NCBI GenBank assembly: GCA_050288085.1
Contig: JBNKDD010000293.1
Location: 1 to 7,330 of the forward strand
Direction of reading: 5' to 3'
Source: JBNKDD01 sp050288085
GTDB taxonomy: Bacteria > Chloroflexota > Anaerolineae > Aggregatilineales > UBA3940
Length of the DNA: 7,330 nt
This document shows, one piece after another, positions 5,704 through 7,330 of the stretch; position 1 is the first letter of the stretch; every line of letters begins with the position of its first letter. Position numbers and translations under genes: made by a program. Under the pieces are notes generated by a model that saw only the letters and a program-made list of their open reading frames with translations, was not told the DNA's origin and made no database searches.

Positions 5704-7134
5704 TCAATCGGCGGAGCGTTTTGCTAGTAGCGGCGAAGAAGACGCGACTGCTATATCAGTTATAGCCTGCACCCAACGCACAATTTCCCCTGGCGTTAAT
5801 CCTTCTTGCTTGGTGACGATCATCCCTCCATGTAGTATTTCCTGGTTATCTGTACTGTCCTGTGCGGAGATAATCACGATGGGGATAGACTGTTGTTCTG
5901 GTAAAGACCGCATCTTTTCTACAAATCGGAAGCCGTTCATGTCCTGTAATTGAAGATCTAAAAATACAATGTCTGGTTGGTGCAGGCGCACCATATCGAG
6001 CCCTTCCCGTCCGCTGTATGCACTGATAACACGATATTGTCTGACCGGATTATCCTCCAACATACGGCTCATCAGTTGAACGAAATCCAGGTCATCATCA
6101 ATGACCAACACGGTATCGATATCCATTCCGAATTGGCGTAGGGTATTCCACAAAGTGCTGCGTGATACCGGCTTAACCAGATAACCCTCTGCTTTGAGGT
6201 CCTGTCCAATTTGTTTCTCGCCTGGCAGGGGACAGGAAATAAACGGTACGCCCGGTAGTTCCCACTCTTGAGCCAGTTCCCCCAATCTGGTAATCCCCGG
6301 TGCCTCATCGACTTGATCGATCAATACCGCTTGAGGTATTGTGGCCCGAACTGCCTCTTGTGCTTCTTCAATATCCGGAACAATCACGGTGCGGAAATCA
6401 TGCAAATAACGGGTCAGCAGTGTTGCTGCCGCAATGCTTTTGGTCGCAACTGCCAGTACCGGAATCTCAGTCGATATGGTTTGTGCCGGTAAGTATTTGC
6501 CGGACAGCTTTATCGGGTTGGCTGGTTTGATAGGTAATCTGAAATAAAAAGTGCTGCCGCTTGCGACCTGGCTCTCTGCCCAGATATTGCCATCGTGCAG
6601 TTCGATAAACCTCCGGCTGATCGCCAGGCCCAGGCCAACGCCGCTGTTTCGCCTCCGGGTGCTTCCATCCACTTGCAGGAATTCCTCAAAAATACGTTCC
6701 AGGTTTTCAGGTGCGATCCCCACGCCGGTATCGGCTACCGAAAAGACTATATATTTGCCTTCCTGCCGGACATTCACCGTAATGCTTCCCTGTTCGGTAG
6801 ACCGTGCTGCGTTGCTCAGCAGGTTGATCAACACCTGCCGTATCCGAATCGGGTCTACCCACAACTGGGGCAGGTCAGGATCGAACTTTGTGTACAGCTT
6901 CAAGCCACGCCCTTCAATTAATCCGCGTGTGATATCTACGGCCTCTGCCGCCAGGGTTGCCGGATCGATTTTTTCAGGTGTAATACTCATCTGTGCCGCA
7001 TCGATACGTGCCAGGTCCAGTACATCATTGATCAAACCCTGTAGGTGGCGGGCATTGCGATAGACAATATTTAGGTCACGCTGGTAAGCAGGAGACAGCT
7101 GGCTGCCATAGTACTCAGGCGATTCGGTCATCAT
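5704..7134 (-). CDS. Hybrid histidine kinase with two receivers, 5' end broken
   Basis: Cytoplasmic-type signalling kinase; 476 residues from the first in-frame ATG (7134). The preceding 114 nt of the same frame hold the rest of the His domain. Residues 1-50 are the second half of HisKA (LQGLINDVLDLARIDAAQM). 75-202 is an intact HATPase: N-box VLINLLSNAA (Asn104, Asn108), G1 box DTGVG (135-139), F box FEEF and G2 box GVGLGLAISRRF. 222-335 is a receiver-like domain lacking the acidic pair (VLAVATKS) but with Lys321-Pro. 341-460 is a second receiver with Asp346/Asp347, phosphoacceptor Asp393 and the IISA Thr/Ser strand, with Lys442 in an unusual VTKQEG. No sensor domain is present. It converges on the HTH-receiver gene with 1 nt between stop codons. 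Kinase core identity is firm; whether it is functional is doubtful because the phosphoacceptor His is outside the callable start. Confidence 0.88.
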   Translation of the reverse strand: MMTESPEYYGSQLSPAYQRDLNIVYRNARHLQGLINDVLDLARIDAAQMSITPEKIDPATLAAEAVDITRGLIEGRGLKLYTKFDPDLPQLWVDPIRIRQVLINLLSNAARSTEQGSITVNVRQEGKYIVFSVADTGVGIAPENLERIFEEFLQVDGSTRRRNSGVGLGLAISRRFIELHDGNIWAESQVASGSTFYFRLPIKPANPIKLSGKYLPAQTISTEIPVLAVATKSIAAATLLTRYLHDFRTVIVPDIEEAQEAVRATIPQAVLIDQVDEAPGITRLGELAQEWELPGVPFISCPLPGEKQIGQDLKAEGYLVKPVSRSTLWNTLRQFGMDIDTVLVIDDDLDFVQLMSRMLEDNPVRQYRVISAYSGREGLDMVRLHQPDIVFLDLQLQDMNGFRFVEKMRSLPEQQSIPIVIISAQDSTDNQEILHGGMIVTKQEGLTPGEIVRWVQAITDIAVASSSPLLAKRSAD

Positions 7135-7248
7135 TTCAATAAAACCGACGATAAGATTGAGCGGTGTTCGAAGCTCATGGCTGACGGTTTGCGCAAACTC
7201 CCGCTTAAGGCTGTTGGCATCCTTTTCATGGTATGATGGGTAGCATAC
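7135..7248 (-). pseudogene. Untranslatable 5' remnant with the kinase H-box
   Basis: The kinase frame stays open up to TGA at 7249-7251 and encodes KDANSLKREFAQ then TVSHELRTPLNLIVGF, with phosphoacceptor His at 7177-7179. None of the codons between the stop and the H-box is ATG, GTG, TTG, CTG, ATT or ATC, so no normal start can include it. One extra A in the AAAA run at 7223-7226 would bring an ATG (7227-7229) into frame as MKKDANSLKREF. All three minus-strand frames are closed before the right edge (7249, 7293 and 7319), so no sensor domain continues upstream in this sequence. Confidence 0.7.
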
Positions 7249-7251
7249 TCA

Positions 7252-7330
7252 ACGATGATCTGGGAGGCATTGGTGCGAGATGTGGGTATGTGCTATGCTG
7301 CGGGAGACGACAGAAAACCTACCCTACAAA
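7252..7330. other. Right edge, no supported gene
   Basis: On the plus strand a frame from ATG 7255 or GTG 7273 is open to the edge; GGGAGG at 7262-7267 sits 5 nt before the GTG. Fewer than 26 codons are visible (MIWEALVRDVGMCYAAGDD), too few to identify. It could be the start of a gene divergent from the kinase or chance. Confidence 0.2.

Noticed and set aside
6551..7063. 170-residue plus-strand ORF opposite the kinase
   Set aside because: Antisense shadow of the HATPase and HisKA coding; the kinase boxes are all on the minus strand.
1..7330. CRISPR array, tRNA/rRNA, insertion sequence or phage genes
   Set aside because: No spaced direct repeats, cloverleaf, transposase or terminal inverted repeats were seen; the only tandem repeat is within a coding linker.

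Overview
The window looks like a piece of a Chloroflexota (green non-sulfur lineage) chromosome. This rests on two things. The two signalling genes at the right have a wording and domain order that I associate with that phylum: a sigma-region-4-like HTH joined to a kinase-like and a receiver domain, and a SHELRTPLN histidine kinase followed by two receivers. The sugar importer resembles the glucose/mannose CUT1 systems of Thermus and Chloroflexota. Base composition appears moderate, with an AT-richer stretch around 4240-4460. No phylogenetic test was possible.

Positions 1-4000 (all minus strand) hold sugar uptake genes. In transcription order: a lipoprotein glucose/mannose-type substrate-binding protein (SBP; 3966 to 2626), two CUT1 membrane permeases (MalF-like 2559 to 1681, MalG-like 1684 to 863, overlapping by ATGA), a 152-bp gap, then the start of a second importer, a CUT2/ribose-type binding lipoprotein (710 to the left edge, cut by the window). 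The second binding protein has a long Glu/Pro/Ala tandem-repeat linker between its lipid anchor and its sugar-binding fold. No transporter ATPase gene is in the window.

Positions 3967-4479 are a divergent intergenic region. It holds a consensus extended -10 promoter set inside an inverted repeat, an OmpR/PhoB-like direct repeat, a 12-bp bulged hairpin in the 5' leader of the sugar operon, and one doubtful small ORF.

Positions 4480-7330 carry two convergent signalling genes whose stop codons are 1 nt apart. The plus-strand gene encodes HTH + degenerate HATPase-like + receiver, but is split into two frames at a run of seven G. Either one base is missing (error or mutation), or this is a -1 slippery heptamer that joins the halves into a 407-residue protein. 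The minus-strand gene is a hybrid histidine kinase. Its phosphoacceptor His box lies 15 codons upstream of its first start codon, in a frame with no start before an in-frame stop, so its 5' end is also broken. The pair may sense conditions and control the divergent sugar operon, but that link is inference from position only. The most noteworthy feature is this pair of unusual regulators, each interrupted.
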